Shown: positions 45,318-53,952 of the stretch, piece by piece
How the letters are laid out: every line of letters starts with the position of its first letter
How positions within the stretch are numbered: position 1 is the first letter of the stretch
DNA from: an uncultured Clostridia bacterium
GTDB taxonomy: Bacteria; Bacillota; Clostridia; Christensenellales; Borkfalkiaceae
Direction: 5' to 3'
Assembly: GCA_934796775.1 (NCBI GenBank)
Contig: CAKVPH010000003.1
Location: 77,782 to 141,781 of the forward strand
DNA length: 64,000 bases
Position numbers and translations under genes: made by a program
The notes under the pieces: generated by a model
Told to the model about the DNA's origin: nothing
What the model saw: the letters and a program-made list of their open reading frames with translations, nothing else
Database searches by the model: none

Positions 45318-45370
45318 ATAAGGGAAAAAATTAAATAAACAAGATTCAAAATACGAGCTTGGAGTGAAAA

Positions 45371-46255
45371 ATGCAAAAGATAATAGATTATTTTAAAGAT
45401 AATCCGATTTATGAAACAGTGCTTATTTTTAGCGCGGTCGTTATAATATTCGCCGTCATCGTAATTATTATAGCATACAAATGCGGAAAAAAGAAGAAAA
45501 AAACCGACGAAAACGAAATTTTAAAGGAAGAATTTCCGTCTTTAATGCAAGAAGATAAAGAAACTCCCGAAAATATCGTTGATAGCGACGTTTTAAACGC
45601 CGAGCCGCACAACCCCATTTTGAACGAAGCCGCCAAAGAACCCGAAAATGCGGGCAAGGCAAAACCTTCGAACAAAAGAGAAAAACCCGAGATTGAAAAA
45701 GCGGCGGAACGAAAAGAAGAAAACGAACAAGAAAAGTTAAATAATAATTCCGAAAACAAAATGCATGAAGGCAAAAAAACAGAAATTCCTGTACCCGCGA
45801 CCGACGAAACAGAGAAAAAGCCTTTTAAAAGCATTACGGAATCCATAAAAGCTCAAACGGCGACTCCTGAAAAAAGCGAAACTTTTACTGCCGATGAAAA
45901 AGACCTTCCCGTTAAATACGCGGGCAAATGGGAAATAGTCCGCGACGATACAAGATATTTTGCTTACCTTAAAGCTTCGAACGGCGAAAAGATGCTTGCA
46001 ACCGAAAGTTACACGTCTTTAAGCGGAATAAAAAGCGGAATCGATACGTTAAAGAAAAACATAGAAAAAGAAAATTACGCTATAAACTTAGATAAAAACG
46101 GTAATTTTGTATTCAAGATTTTTTCAACGGCAAACCGTCTTTTATGCGTAGGCGAAGGCTATTCCACCCGCGAACAGTGCGAAAAAGCGTTTGCTTCGGT
46201 AAAGCGTTTTTCTAAAACCGCAAAGATAGTGGTTGCCGAACAGGAACAAAATTAA
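45371..46255 (+). CDS. Membrane-anchored protein with charged linker and DUF1508 repeats
   Basis: 294 residues. One N-terminal membrane helix (VLIFSAVVIIFAVIVIIIAY, about 17-36) is followed by basic residues and about 140 residues of Glu/Lys/Pro/Asn-rich low complexity, probably cytoplasmic and disordered. The C-terminus (about 185-285) contains two DUF1508/YegP-like units: GKWEIVRDDTRYFAYLKASNGE and NGNFVFKIFSTANRLLCVGEGY. DUF1508 is a small beta-fold of unknown role, often found alone. Its attachment to a membrane helix and long linker is unusual. A strong terminator follows, so it is monocistronic. Confidence 0.8.
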   Translation: MQKIIDYFKDNPIYETVLIFSAVVIIFAVIVIIIAYKCGKKKKKTDENEILKEEFPSLMQEDKETPENIVDSDVLNAEPHNPILNEAAKEPENAGKAKPSNKREKPEIEKAAERKEENEQEKLNNNSENKMHEGKKTEIPVPATDETEKKPFKSITESIKAQTATPEKSETFTADEKDLPVKYAGKWEIVRDDTRYFAYLKASNGEKMLATESYTSLSGIKSGIDTLKKNIEKENYAINLDKNGNFVFKIFSTANRLLCVGEGYSTREQCEKAFASVKRFSKTAKIVVAEQEQN

Positions 46256-46282
46256 ACAACATAAAAATTAAACAATTTTCTT

Positions 46283-46317
46283 AAAACTATGCAAATTTTT
46301 GATGCATAGTTTTTTTA
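46283..46317 (+). terminator. Terminator of the DUF1508 gene
   Basis: AAAACTATGCA and TGCATAGTTTT form a perfect 11-bp stem followed by further T residues. Confidence 0.9.
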
Positions 46318-46350
46318 TGTGAAAATCACGGGGAAAAATAAAGAATAATA

Positions 46351-46379
46351 TTTACAAACCATATTTTATATGTTATGAT
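46351..46379 (+). promoter_or_regulatory. Promoter of the DUF2804 gene
   Basis: TTTACA (46351-46356), 17 bases, TATGAT (46374-46379). The -10 box lies over an upstream in-frame ATG at 46375, which supports the downstream start at 46408. Confidence 0.6.
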
Positions 46380-46407
46380 ACTTGACAATAAAAATGGGGA
46401 AAATATA

Positions 46408-47439
46408 ATGCAAACAATACTTAAAGAAGGAAAACTTTTAGACGAAAAAGGCAATTTATGCGAATGCGGTTACGCGACCGAAGCCGTTAAAACTTACGAC
46501 CGCAAAGACGTTAAAGCCGGAAAACTAAGAATTAAAGAATGGGATTATTACCTGATTTCAAACGGCAAACAAGCGGTTTGTTTAACTATTGACGATAACT
46601 CGTATATGTCGCTTGCGTCGGTTAGTTTTTTGGACTTTGAAAAACGCTCTTACGTAACAAAAAGCAGAATGCACGCGTTTTCGCTTGGAAAAGTAGGTTT
46701 ACCCTGCGATTACAGAAGCGGAACGACTAAATATAACGACAAAGTTATAACGGGAAGCTTTTCAGCCGAAAACGGAAAACGTAAACTGATTTTTAAATAC
46801 AAAAACTTTTGCGATAACAAAGATTTTGAATGTGAATTTGACCTTTCAAACGAGCCGCGCGATAAAATGGCTATTGCCACACCGTTTAACAAAAAAGCAC
46901 ACTTTTATTACAACGTAAAAGTAAATTGCATTACGGCAAAAGGCTACGCTAAAATAGGCAACGAACGATACGTTTTCAGCGAAGAAAACTCGCTTGCAAC
47001 GCTCGACTGGGGGCGCGGCGTATGGACTTATTCAAACGAGTGGTACTGGGGAAGCCTGCAATGCACTATTGACGGAGTTAAATTCGGGTTTAACATAGGC
47101 TACGGCTTTGGCGATACTTCCGCCGCCACTGAAAATATGTTGTTTTACGACGGCGTAGCGCACAAGTTAGATAAAGTATCGTTTAATATTCCCAAAAGCT
47201 CGGACGGCAAAAAATATGACTACCTATCCCCTTGGACTTTTACCGATAACGAAGGAAGGTTCAACCTTTCTTTCACGCCGCTTATAGACAGATACGACAA
47301 TGCAAACGCCCTTATAATTTCAAGTAATCAGCATCAGGTATTCGGGCTGTTTTCGGGGCAAGTAACGCTTGACGACGGCACGATTTTACAGCTTAAGGAT
47401 AAAATCGGGTTTGCCGAACACGTGAAAAATCGCTGGTAA
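46408..47439 (+). CDS. DUF2804 family protein
   Basis: 343 residues from the ATG at 46408, which has GGGG 8 bases upstream; an earlier in-frame ATG at 46375 falls in the promoter. The sequence is beta-rich with the conserved family elements GKLLDEKGNLCECGYA at the start, WDYYLISNGKQAVCLTIDDNSYMSLASV, the central SLATLDWGRGVWTYSNEWYWG and VFGLFSGQVTLDDG near the end. The fold resembles a lipocalin-like or AttH-like barrel and its function is unknown. No signal peptide is present. The gene stands alone between terminators. Confidence 0.8.
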   Translation: MQTILKEGKLLDEKGNLCECGYATEAVKTYDRKDVKAGKLRIKEWDYYLISNGKQAVCLTIDDNSYMSLASVSFLDFEKRSYVTKSRMHAFSLGKVGLPCDYRSGTTKYNDKVITGSFSAENGKRKLIFKYKNFCDNKDFECEFDLSNEPRDKMAIATPFNKKAHFYYNVKVNCITAKGYAKIGNERYVFSEENSLATLDWGRGVWTYSNEWYWGSLQCTIDGVKFGFNIGYGFGDTSAATENMLFYDGVAHKLDKVSFNIPKSSDGKKYDYLSPWTFTDNEGRFNLSFTPLIDRYDNANALIISSNQHQVFGLFSGQVTLDDGTILQLKDKIGFAEHVKNRW

Positions 47440-47467
47440 TTTTTTATTTTTCACACAAACGTATATA

Positions 47468-47510
47468 ATACGGAATGCACGTTAATTACATACATGCGTT
47501 CCGTATTTTT
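47468..47510 (+). terminator. Terminator of the DUF2804 gene
   Basis: ATACGGAA and TTCCGTAT flank a partly paired loop and are followed by TTTTT. A second small hairpin, GCAACC-GCA-GGTTGC, follows at 47511-47525. Confidence 0.75.
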
Positions 47511-47605
47511 GCAACCGCAGGTTGCAATTAAAGTAATTTTACGTTGGTTGTTTTTTTATAAATTCTATGTTAAATTATCAGTAATTTTAACAACGGAGAG
47601 TAGCT

Positions 47606-49168
47606 ATGATATCAGACAAAATTTATTTTTTAAGAAACGAGAACAAAATGACGCAGGAAGAACTTGCAGAAAAAGCAGACGTTTCGCGGCAGGCAATACA
47701 AAAGTGGGAATCGGGACAAGCCGCGCCCACTATAGATAAACTTATAAAACTATCCGAACTTTTTAACGTTACGCTGGACTATTTATGCAAAGATTTAACG
47801 GGCGACTGCCAAAGAGCGGAATCAGGTAAAAAATATAAGCTGAACTACGAAAAAATTACCGACACTTATTTTACGTCGTCGGATATAGAATACCGCCAGA
47901 GCTACGACGAAGGCAAGGATATAGAACAGTTCAAAGACCTGTTTATGGCTGTAAAAAAGATGCCCGCAAACGAATATAAGGAAAAAATGACCGACGTTTT
48001 GTTTGACCTTGTAAACAGTCTGCCCGTCCGCGGCGATTTTAATTTTATAGAGCCAAACGACCTTTTAACTATAAAATTACAGAGAGAAAAAAATATTGCC
48101 GCCTTGGATAAACCGAGCAACGTACCCGACAAAATAAAAGGCGGCTGGTTTGGCAGAATTTGCGGCTGTCTGCTCGGTAAACCCGTAGAGTGCATTATGC
48201 GCGCCGACCTTGAAAAGATTTTAAAACGCACGGATAACTATCCCCTGCGCCGTTATATTACCGCCGAAGAAATTGCAGAAATAAACACGGACGATATAAC
48301 CTTCCCTATAAAAAATCGCGCATATTCAAAAAACTTTAACGCGATGCCTTCGGACGACGATACTAACTATATGCTTATCGCCTTAAAAACGGTTGAACGT
48401 CATGGGCGCGATTTTACTTCGGACGACGTTGCCGACGTATGGCTTACCACTCAGACGCATAACGCATACTGCACTGCCGAACACATAGCGTATATCAATT
48501 TTTTAAACGGCTACACCGCCCCGCAGAGTGCTGAATACAAAAACGTATACCGCGAATGGGTTGGCGCGCAAATCCGCGGCGACGTTTGGGGATATATTAA
48601 CCCCGCGAACACCGAAAAAGCTGCCGAAATGGCTTGGCGCGACGCGCGCATTTCACACGTAAAAAACGGAATTTACGGCGAGATGTTTGTTTCGGCTATG
48701 ATAGCCGCGGCTTTTACAACCGACGATATAACAAAAATAATAAAAATCGGGCTTGGCGAAATTCCTGCATCTTCGCGCCTTTATAAAGCCGTTACAGATG
48801 TTATTGACGGCTATGAAAAAGGCATAAGCGCGAAAGACTTTTTTGCAGATTTCAGATCGCGTTGGGACGAAAAGCAAACTTACGACTGGTGCCACGTTAT
48901 TTCTAACGCCGAAATTGTAACGGCTTGCTTACTGTACGGCAACGGCAATTACGAAAAATCTATATGCCTTGCCGTTGAACAGGGCTTTGACACCGACTGC
49001 AACGGCGCAACGGTAGGCTCGGTTCTCGGCGTAATGCTCGGGTATGAAAAACTCCCCAAAACGTGGACGAATCAAATAAACGACACCCTGCTTTCAACTT
49101 TAAGCGGCTGCGAAAAAGTTTCGGTCAGCGATATGGCTAAAAAGACGCTTGAATTTATAGAAAAATAA
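47606..49168 (+). CDS. XRE helix-turn-helix fused to ADP-ribosylglycohydrolase
   Basis: 520 residues. Residues 4-62 are an XRE-type DNA-binding domain (MTQEELAEKADVSRQAIQKWESGQAAPTIDKL). A helical linker at 65-170 leads to an ADP-ribosylglycohydrolase domain (about 175-518) with metal-binding DDDT at 250-253 and GFDTDCNGATVGS at 461-473 (Asp462, Asp464). Both metal clusters are intact, so the enzyme should be active. DraG/ARH relatives remove ADP-ribose from proteins or free nucleotides. The fusion may act as a repressor that senses ADP-ribose-like ligands or cleaves a modification on DNA-bound partners. It is monocistronic. Confidence 0.88.
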   Translation: MISDKIYFLRNENKMTQEELAEKADVSRQAIQKWESGQAAPTIDKLIKLSELFNVTLDYLCKDLTGDCQRAESGKKYKLNYEKITDTYFTSSDIEYRQSYDEGKDIEQFKDLFMAVKKMPANEYKEKMTDVLFDLVNSLPVRGDFNFIEPNDLLTIKLQREKNIAALDKPSNVPDKIKGGWFGRICGCLLGKPVECIMRADLEKILKRTDNYPLRRYITAEEIAEINTDDITFPIKNRAYSKNFNAMPSDDDTNYMLIALKTVERHGRDFTSDDVADVWLTTQTHNAYCTAEHIAYINFLNGYTAPQSAEYKNVYREWVGAQIRGDVWGYINPANTEKAAEMAWRDARISHVKNGIYGEMFVSAMIAAAFTTDDITKIIKIGLGEIPASSRLYKAVTDVIDGYEKGISAKDFFADFRSRWDEKQTYDWCHVISNAEIVTACLLYGNGNYEKSICLAVEQGFDTDCNGATVGSVLGVMLGYEKLPKTWTNQINDTLLSTLSGCEKVSVSDMAKKTLEFIEK

Positions 49169-49247
49169 CATATATTTTTATTAACGTCGTTATTTTTTAC
49201 GCCAGATTTTGGCGAATTTCAGACGGAAAAACCGTAAAAAAACAATA

Positions 49248-49295
49248 AAAAAAGACCAAAAGTGCAGGCTTTTAACTTGCATTCAGGTCTTTTTG
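49248..49295. terminator. Bidirectional terminator between convergent genes
   Basis: AAAAAGACC and GGTCTTTTT flank an inner AGTGCA/TGCAT-type stem. T-runs on both sides serve the XRE-glycohydrolase gene (+) and the SGNH-like lipoprotein gene (-). Confidence 0.8.
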
Positions 49296-49308
49296 TTTTT
49301 TATTAAAA

Positions 49309-50328
49309 TTATTTGCCTATTACTTCTTCTTTTAAAAAGTCTTCAACTTCTTTTTTGTCTACCAGATATTCGTCTTCTATTTTAAAACCGTCAAATACCG
49401 TATAGTGCGCAATTTCCTGCAACTTTGAGGCGGTAACTATATCTACGCCGCCAGGTCTATATGATATTCCCATCGGGCTTAATCCGTAAACGGTTGCAAA
49501 ATGAACGAGCGCAGCAAGATAATGCCCGTTTATACTCGGATGACTCATATCCTTTGAATACAGTTCGATTTCTTCGTACTGATTAAGACATTCGTAAAAA
49601 GCTGCACCTACGGGAGATACCGGTACGTTTAAAACCTCGCCCATAACGTTATAGTTTGCGGCAATGGTTTTAGTCATATCATCGACCGTAAAAGAATCGT
49701 TATAGATAGTCGCGCCCGGCTTTCTTGCCCAAGTCTGATATAAAATCGACTTTGCGCCGTTTGCTTTTACCTTTTCGTTAAGAAGGTACGCGCCCTTGTA
49801 AAAAGCCTCTCTTCCGTACATCGTCTGCGTGCTTAAATCCTGCAAAAATACGATATCGTATGAATTATTTTTTAACTTTTCGGCTACCATTTTACCGTTG
49901 CCTTCGCCTTGATCGTCAACCGTAGTATCGTTTTCGTTGCAATACTTTATAAGCGAATAGCTTCCGTGAGTAACCGAATCGACGGTAACTTCTAAGCCTG
50001 CGCTCTTTACCACGTTTTCAAAAAGCGACGGCAGATTGTGCCAGAAAGTATAACTGTTGCCTATGAATAAAACCGAATAACCGTTCATATTTTCTTGCTT
50101 TTCTCCTGTAAAACCATAATATTCAGTGTACGTTTCGCCACATGAACATGTATAAGTATTATAACCTTGCTCTGTTAAAGTGGCTTCGGTGTATTTTACG
50201 GCGTATTTATGGACGTGAAAGGATTGTTCGCTGTCGGTTTTATTATTTGAACAACCGCCAAAAAGCGCGAGCATTACGCACAGCAAAAGAATGAAAATTT
50301 TAATTGAACGTTTCTTAATTTTCCCCAT
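49309..50328 (-). CDS. SGNH-like (DUF4886-type) lipoprotein
   Basis: 339 residues. Lipobox LFGGC (Cys26). Residues about 38-75 are one copy of the short His/Cys repeat HVHKYAVKYTEATLTEQGYN / YTCSCGETY that is common in Gram-positive surface proteins. The rest begins VLFIGNSYTFWHNLP, whose GNSYT is the SGNH block I Ser motif, and has DMSHPSINGHYLAALV near 270, where Asp and His complete the likely catalytic pair. It may be a surface esterase, for example for acetylated glycans. It starts 5 bases after the NAD synthetase gene, with a weak ribosome site. Confidence 0.75.
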   Translation of the reverse strand: MGKIKKRSIKIFILLLCVMLALFGGCSNNKTDSEQSFHVHKYAVKYTEATLTEQGYNTYTCSCGETYTEYYGFTGEKQENMNGYSVLFIGNSYTFWHNLPSLFENVVKSAGLEVTVDSVTHGSYSLIKYCNENDTTVDDQGEGNGKMVAEKLKNNSYDIVFLQDLSTQTMYGREAFYKGAYLLNEKVKANGAKSILYQTWARKPGATIYNDSFTVDDMTKTIAANYNVMGEVLNVPVSPVGAAFYECLNQYEEIELYSKDMSHPSINGHYLAALVHFATVYGLSPMGISYRPGGVDIVTASKLQEIAHYTVFDGFKIEDEYLVDKKEVEDFLKEEVIGK

Positions 50329-50333
50329 AAAAT

Positions 50334-52496
50334 CTATTTATCTTCGTCAACGGCGAGCTGTAGATCTTTAAGCCATAATGCGGCTTCGGCGTCGCTCGGC
50401 ATGCGCCAGTCGCCGCGCGGCGATAATGCGAGAGCACCCGTTTTTACTCCGTCGGACGCGCACGAGCGCTTGAACTGCGAAGCAAAAAAACGCTTGATGA
50501 ATATCTGAAGATATTTTGCTATATCCTGCTTTGTATAAACGCCGTCAAATGCATGCTTGGCAATATAATACACTTTTGACGGTGCAAAACCGTGTTTTAT
50601 TAAATAATACAGATAAAAATCGTGAAGAATATACGGACCGATAACGCTTTCGGTTTCCTGCGAAATTTTACCGTTTTCGTGCGGTTTAAGTTCGGGACTT
50701 ATAGGCGTATCCGCTATATCGAGCGCGATCTTTTTTATTTTTCCGCCCAAACGTTCACCCTCGTAACGAACGATTTCGCGAACCAAAGTTTTTGGAACCG
50801 CGCCGTTTACGTTATACATAGAAATGTGATCGCCGTTAAAGGTACACCAGCCGAGCGCGCTCTCGCTTAAATCGCCGGTGCCGACAACAAAGCCGCCTGC
50901 TTTGCATGCAAGATCCATAAGAACCTGCGTGCGCTCACGCGCCTGAGCGTTTTCGTAAGTGACGTCGGCAATGTTTGCATCCTGACCGATATCTTTAAAA
51001 TGCGCCAGAACACTGTTTTCTATATTGATCTCTTTAAAATCGACTTTCAGCAGTTTGCAAAGCACTTCCGCATTTGAATGAGTTCTGTCGGACGTTCCGA
51101 ACGAAGGCATTGTTACGGCTAAAATATCGGAAGGTTTTCTGCCCGCCTGTTTCATCGCGCGAACGCAGACGAAAAGTGCGAGTGTACTGTCAAGTCCGCC
51201 GGAAATTCCGATAACGATCTTTTTTGGGTTGATAAATTTTATACGCTTTAATAGTGCGTGCGACTGAATTTCAAGCACGCTTTCGCATCTGTCGCGAAGA
51301 AGCGTTGAATCGTCGGATATAAACGGCGTGGGCGAAAAATTGCGCTCTAACTCAAAACGATTAACGGCAACCGAAAACGGAACGTAAACGTAACCGCTTA
51401 AATTCTCGGCGCGGCTGAATTTTTTTGAACGCTCGAATTCTAAAAACGAACAGTCTATATCGCCGTAGGCAACGCCTTCTTTAAAAGGCTTGCATTCGCC
51501 CACTATTCTGCCGGCTTCCGCAATAACGTTATGCCCGCCGAACACCACGTCGGTAGTGCTTTCGCCAAAACCTGCCGAGGTGTAAACATAGCCGCACAGA
51601 CACTTAGACGATTGCATGACAACCATTTGTCTGCGATATTCGGCCTTGCCCGCAACTTCGTTACTTGCCGACAAATTAACAACTACGGTCGCGCCCGCAA
51701 GGCTATGCGAAACCGCGGGAGAATCGGGTACCCATATATCTTCGCAAATTTCGCAGGAAACTTTCATTTCGGGCATAAGCTCGTTTTTGAGTATTATTTT
51801 ATAGCCGAACGGAACGTTAAAGCCGCATAGCGATATATATCTTACTTCTTCGGGGGCAACCGTAAAATAACGTTTTTCGTAAAATTCGTTATAGTTAGGT
51901 ATGTTCTTTTTTGCAATTATAGCAAGAAGCTTGCCTTTGGCAACCGCCGCGGCGCAGTTGTAAATTCTGCCGTCCACGCATACGGGAAGTCCGACAAAAA
52001 TAAGCGTTTCTATTTTTTTGCTCGCCTTTATTATCCTGCTTAATCCGCTAAGCGCGGCGTTTAAAAGCGTGGGCTGATAAATAAGATCGCCTGCGGTATA
52101 AGAAGTTATTCCGAGTTCGGAAAACACTGCGAGCGATACGCCTTTTTTATCCGCGTCTGAAAGACATTGCAATATTGAATCTACGTTTTTATCCACGTTG
52201 CAAACGGCAAGCTCGCCCGAGTATGCCGCGCATTTTATAAAACCGTAATTTTTGTTGCCGTTGCTAACTGCCTGTTTTAAATGTAAATCCGATTGATTAT
52301 CGTCTGTTACTTTATCCGTTCCGCCCTGCAAACATTCAACAAGCTTTTCGTATGTGTTTGTTTTTACGCTGTTTATTCCGCCCGAAAAAATCTTGTATAC
52401 CGTGCCGAGAGATATCCCCGAACGATCGGAAATCTGCTTTAAAGTAAATCCGCTCTGTTTTTTTAATTGTTTTAAACGTTGTATTGTCTGATCCAT
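50334..52496 (-). CDS. nadE: XRE helix-turn-helix fused to glutamine-dependent NAD synthetase
   Basis: 720 residues against about 640 for bacterial NadE. Residues 5-56 are an XRE-type helix-turn-helix (SGFTLKQISDRSGISLGTVYKIFSGG) with a linker to 80. The glutaminase (nitrilase) domain follows: Glu127 in FSELG, Lys near 197 and the nucleophile Cys251 in CEICEDIW. The synthetase domain has the P-loop GISGGLDSTLALF (about 432) and GTGDLSESALGWCTFNGDH. It makes NAD+ from deamido-NAD with ATP and glutamine. The DNA-binding domain suggests the enzyme also regulates transcription, perhaps of its own gene, according to NAD status. Confidence 0.93.
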   Translation of the reverse strand: MDQTIQRLKQLKKQSGFTLKQISDRSGISLGTVYKIFSGGINSVKTNTYEKLVECLQGGTDKVTDDNQSDLHLKQAVSNGNKNYGFIKCAAYSGELAVCNVDKNVDSILQCLSDADKKGVSLAVFSELGITSYTAGDLIYQPTLLNAALSGLSRIIKASKKIETLIFVGLPVCVDGRIYNCAAAVAKGKLLAIIAKKNIPNYNEFYEKRYFTVAPEEVRYISLCGFNVPFGYKIILKNELMPEMKVSCEICEDIWVPDSPAVSHSLAGATVVVNLSASNEVAGKAEYRRQMVVMQSSKCLCGYVYTSAGFGESTTDVVFGGHNVIAEAGRIVGECKPFKEGVAYGDIDCSFLEFERSKKFSRAENLSGYVYVPFSVAVNRFELERNFSPTPFISDDSTLLRDRCESVLEIQSHALLKRIKFINPKKIVIGISGGLDSTLALFVCVRAMKQAGRKPSDILAVTMPSFGTSDRTHSNAEVLCKLLKVDFKEINIENSVLAHFKDIGQDANIADVTYENAQARERTQVLMDLACKAGGFVVGTGDLSESALGWCTFNGDHISMYNVNGAVPKTLVREIVRYEGERLGGKIKKIALDIADTPISPELKPHENGKISQETESVIGPYILHDFYLYYLIKHGFAPSKVYYIAKHAFDGVYTKQDIAKYLQIFIKRFFASQFKRSCASDGVKTGALALSPRGDWRMPSDAEAALWLKDLQLAVDEDK

Positions 52497-52545
52497 GTTA
52501 TGCCTATATGTATTAAGTTATTGATTATTTATTTAATGCTAAAAC

Positions 52546-52573
52546 ATTTTACCATATTTTATAAAAAATGCAA
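52546..52573 (-). promoter_or_regulatory. Promoter of the nadE fusion gene
   Basis: On the minus strand TTGCAT (52573-52568), 16 bases, TAAAAT (52551-52546), about 50 bases upstream of the ATG and back to back with the M42 peptidase promoter. Confidence 0.55.
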
Positions 52574-52606
52574 AGCGTTTTAAATTGAAAATTGTATTTT
52601 TTTAAA

Positions 52607-52635
52607 TTGACAAGCAGTTATTTTTGATATATAAT
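52607..52635 (+). promoter_or_regulatory. Consensus promoter of the M42 peptidase gene
   Basis: TTGACA (52607-52612), 17 bases, TATAAT (52630-52635): a perfect sigma-A promoter. Confidence 0.85.
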
Positions 52636-52706
52636 TGATTAAAAATCAGATTTTATTAAAGCGCAATATAAAGCGCATTATTACGTGCGCTGAAAAGGGA
52701 ATTATT

Positions 52707-53765
52707 ATGAATAAAATAGACGTTTCGAAATACGAAGATTATTATTTTAAAACCGCACTGAAAATTTTTAATACGCCAAGCCCCACAGGCTATTATACCG
52801 AAATTGCAAGCGTGTTAAAAAGCTATGCCGACGAGCTTGACGTTTCGTTTGAACGCACGAACAAAGGCTGTTTTGTTTTTACGCTGAAAGGCAAAGACGA
52901 AAAAGCTTTGGGCCTTGCCGCTCACGCAGATACGCTCGGCGCGATGGTTCGCTCTTTTTCGGGCGATAAAATAAACTTTACTAAAATAGGCGGACCGCTG
53001 CTTTCCACTTTTGACGGAGAATACTGCACTATTATTACAAGAAGCGGCAAAAAATATACGGGAACGTTTTTATCGGTAAGCCCTTCCAAACACGTTTACA
53101 CCGACGGCGATACCATTTTACACACCGAAGAAAATATGTACGTACGCATAGACGAACCCGTAAAATGTGCGGAAGATTTTAAAAAACTCGGCATACAAAG
53201 CGGAGATTATATCGCGCTTGACACAAAAACCACGGTTACTCCGTCCGGATATTTAAAGTCGCGCTTTATAGACGATAAGGCAAGCGTGGTTGCGCTTTTA
53301 ACAGTTTTAAAAATATTAAAAGACTATAACGTAACGCCCGATTACACCGTTAAAATTTTGATTACTATGTACGAAGAAGTAGGACACGGCGCAAGCTTTG
53401 TTCCCGCAGATATATTTAAAATGCTGGGCGTTGATATGGGCTGCATAGGCAAAGATTTAAACTGCACCGAACATATGGTGAGCATTTGCGCCAAAGACTC
53501 ACACGGACCGTACGACTACGATTTTACAAACGAACTGATTGAACTTGCAAAGAAAAATAAACTTGATTACGCAGTGGATATTTACCCCTATTACGGCTCG
53601 GACGTAGACGCTATGTGGTGCGCGGGTTACGATATTCCCGGTGCGCTTATCGGCACCGGAGTACACGCGTCTCACGGTATGGAGCGCACTCATTTTGACG
53701 GAATAAAAAATACCCTGTCTCTTATTTTGTTATACCTCGGATTAGAAATAAAAACAGAAAAATAA
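52707..53765 (+). CDS. M42-family metallo-aminopeptidase
   Basis: 352 residues from the ATG at 52707 with GGGA upstream; the earlier in-frame ATG at 52635 coincides with the promoter's -10 box. Metal ligands are in LAAHADTLG (His/Asp), RFIDDKAS (bridging Asp), the catalytic pair YEEVGHGAS and DVDAMWC, with a final His in THFDG. The family forms dodecameric cytoplasmic particles that trim peptides, or in some cases deblock or act on glycans. It is monocistronic, with a strong promoter and a strong terminator. Confidence 0.9.
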   Translation: MNKIDVSKYEDYYFKTALKIFNTPSPTGYYTEIASVLKSYADELDVSFERTNKGCFVFTLKGKDEKALGLAAHADTLGAMVRSFSGDKINFTKIGGPLLSTFDGEYCTIITRSGKKYTGTFLSVSPSKHVYTDGDTILHTEENMYVRIDEPVKCAEDFKKLGIQSGDYIALDTKTTVTPSGYLKSRFIDDKASVVALLTVLKILKDYNVTPDYTVKILITMYEEVGHGASFVPADIFKMLGVDMGCIGKDLNCTEHMVSICAKDSHGPYDYDFTNELIELAKKNKLDYAVDIYPYYGSDVDAMWCAGYDIPGALIGTGVHASHGMERTHFDGIKNTLSLILLYLGLEIKTEK

Positions 53766-53827
53766 TTTTTGTAAATAATTATACAAAATTATAAAATGCA
53801 TATTTTAATACATGAAAACGATACAAC

Positions 53828-53876
53828 AAAGCGCATGCCGCGGCAGTTTTTATCGCCGCCGGACATGCGCTTTTTT
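53828..53876 (+). terminator. Terminator of the M42 peptidase gene
   Basis: AAAGCGCATG and CATGCGCTTT with inner CGGC/GCCG pairing, then TTTTTT. Confidence 0.9.
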
Positions 53877-53903
53877 GTATTATAAAAATAAAATCACTTT
53901 GTT

Positions 53904-53946
53904 ATAAAAAAATCAGGTATAAACTGTTTACGTTTTGTACCTGATT
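53904..53946 (-). terminator. Terminator of the murB-whiA group
   Basis: On the minus strand AAATCAGGTA and TACCTGATTT form a 10-bp perfect stem followed by TTTT, just past the whiA stop codon. Confidence 0.85.
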
Positions 53947-53952
53947 TGTTAT

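Noticed and set aside
47461..47739. Plus-strand frame across 47494-47739
   Set aside because: It overlaps the terminator of the DUF2804 gene and the start of the XRE-glycohydrolase in another frame; the latter has a full domain match.
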